Made by a program: the position numbers and the translations under genes. From Anaerotignum sp. (GTDB lineage Bacteria; Bacillota; Clostridia; Lachnospirales; Anaerotignaceae), in assembly GCA_020024455.1 (NCBI GenBank), contig JAHHTU010000042.1, positions 1 to 14,347 on the forward strand: a stretch of DNA of 14,347 nt, read 5' to 3'. The notes below the pieces were generated by a model. The model was not told the DNA's origin, searched no databases, and worked only from the letters and a program-made list of their open reading frames with translations. This document shows, one piece after another, positions 14,202 to 14,347 of the stretch (its first letter is position 1; every line of letters starts with the position of its first letter).

Positions 14202-14237
14202 AAAAAGATAGCTATCAGGAATATAGCTATCTTTTTT
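14202..14237 (+). terminator. Rho-independent terminator of rnpB
   Basis: AAAAAGATAGCTAT (14202-14215) pairs with ATAGCTATCTTTTT (14223-14236) around CAGGAAT, ending in a run of six T. The 110 bases after it (14238-14347) show no recognisable gene; a TTGACA at the very end (14342-14347) could be the -35 box of a promoter continuing beyond the window. Confidence 0.9.
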
Positions 14238-14347
14238 ATTGGTATAACCGAATAAAACAAAGGAAAAAGATAACTGCATAGTTTCTGCCGTTTTGCATAT
14301 ACTGTTTGTGTAGTTGCAAATCGTATAAACAAGGGGTATGTTTGACA

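Noticed and set aside
13902..14279. A 125-codon minus-strand frame containing CKPGSVVDSHLSW
   Set aside because: It is the antisense of the RNase P RNA gene; such products are a common artefact over rnpB.
1..14347. CRISPR arrays, tRNA or rRNA genes, insertion sequences, prophage or toxin-antitoxin genes
   Set aside because: No regularly spaced repeats, tRNA cloverleaf, rRNA block, transposase or integrase was seen by reading both strands; short hairpins are all explained as terminators or operators.

Overview
The window looks like an AT-rich chromosomal segment from a clostridial Firmicute, probably a Lachnospirales-type anaerobe. The evidence is the dnaG-rpoD-trmK-nif3/yqfO gene order, a PrpE-type Ap4A hydrolase, strong AGGAGG ribosome binding sites with several TTG and GTG starts, and an RNase P RNA of type A. 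Bacilli carry type B, so a Bacillus relative is unlikely. The genus is inference; no 16S or other taxonomic marker is present.

Left part (1-5.1 kb) is accessory or lineage-specific. A helix-turn-helix (XRE) regulator has a leader with a perfect 12-bp inverted repeat. Beyond a bidirectional terminator lie an AprX-like intracellular S8 serine peptidase and a small coupled gene on the minus strand. Divergent from them are two small overlapping genes. All three small proteins carry the same roughly 20-residue helical motif, four copies in total, so the locus reads as one unit: a protease plus a family of small helical proteins. Next come two tandem DUF1963/YwqG-like genes on the minus strand. A near-consensus Gram-positive LexA (SOS) box lies just upstream of their promoter. 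A 48-codon gene on the minus strand, with a strong ribosome binding site and its own terminator, follows.

Right part (5.2-14.3 kb) is core housekeeping on the plus strand. It holds prpE (Ap4A hydrolase), dgt (dNTP triphosphohydrolase), dnaG (primase, TTG start), rpoD (primary sigma factor, GTG start), trmK (tRNA adenine-22 N1-methyltransferase), a Nif3/YqfO dinuclear-metal protein overlapping trmK, a uridine-kinase-like protein fused to a threonyl-tRNA-synthetase-like N-terminal region, and rnpB. The rnpB promoter -35 box overlaps the stop codon of the kinase gene. Replication priming, transcription initiation and tRNA maturation genes are thus adjacent, with two nucleotide-cleansing enzymes (Ap4A, dNTP) just upstream.

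No tRNA, rRNA, CRISPR array, insertion sequence or prophage gene was recognised. The last 110 bases after the rnpB terminator hold no recognisable gene.
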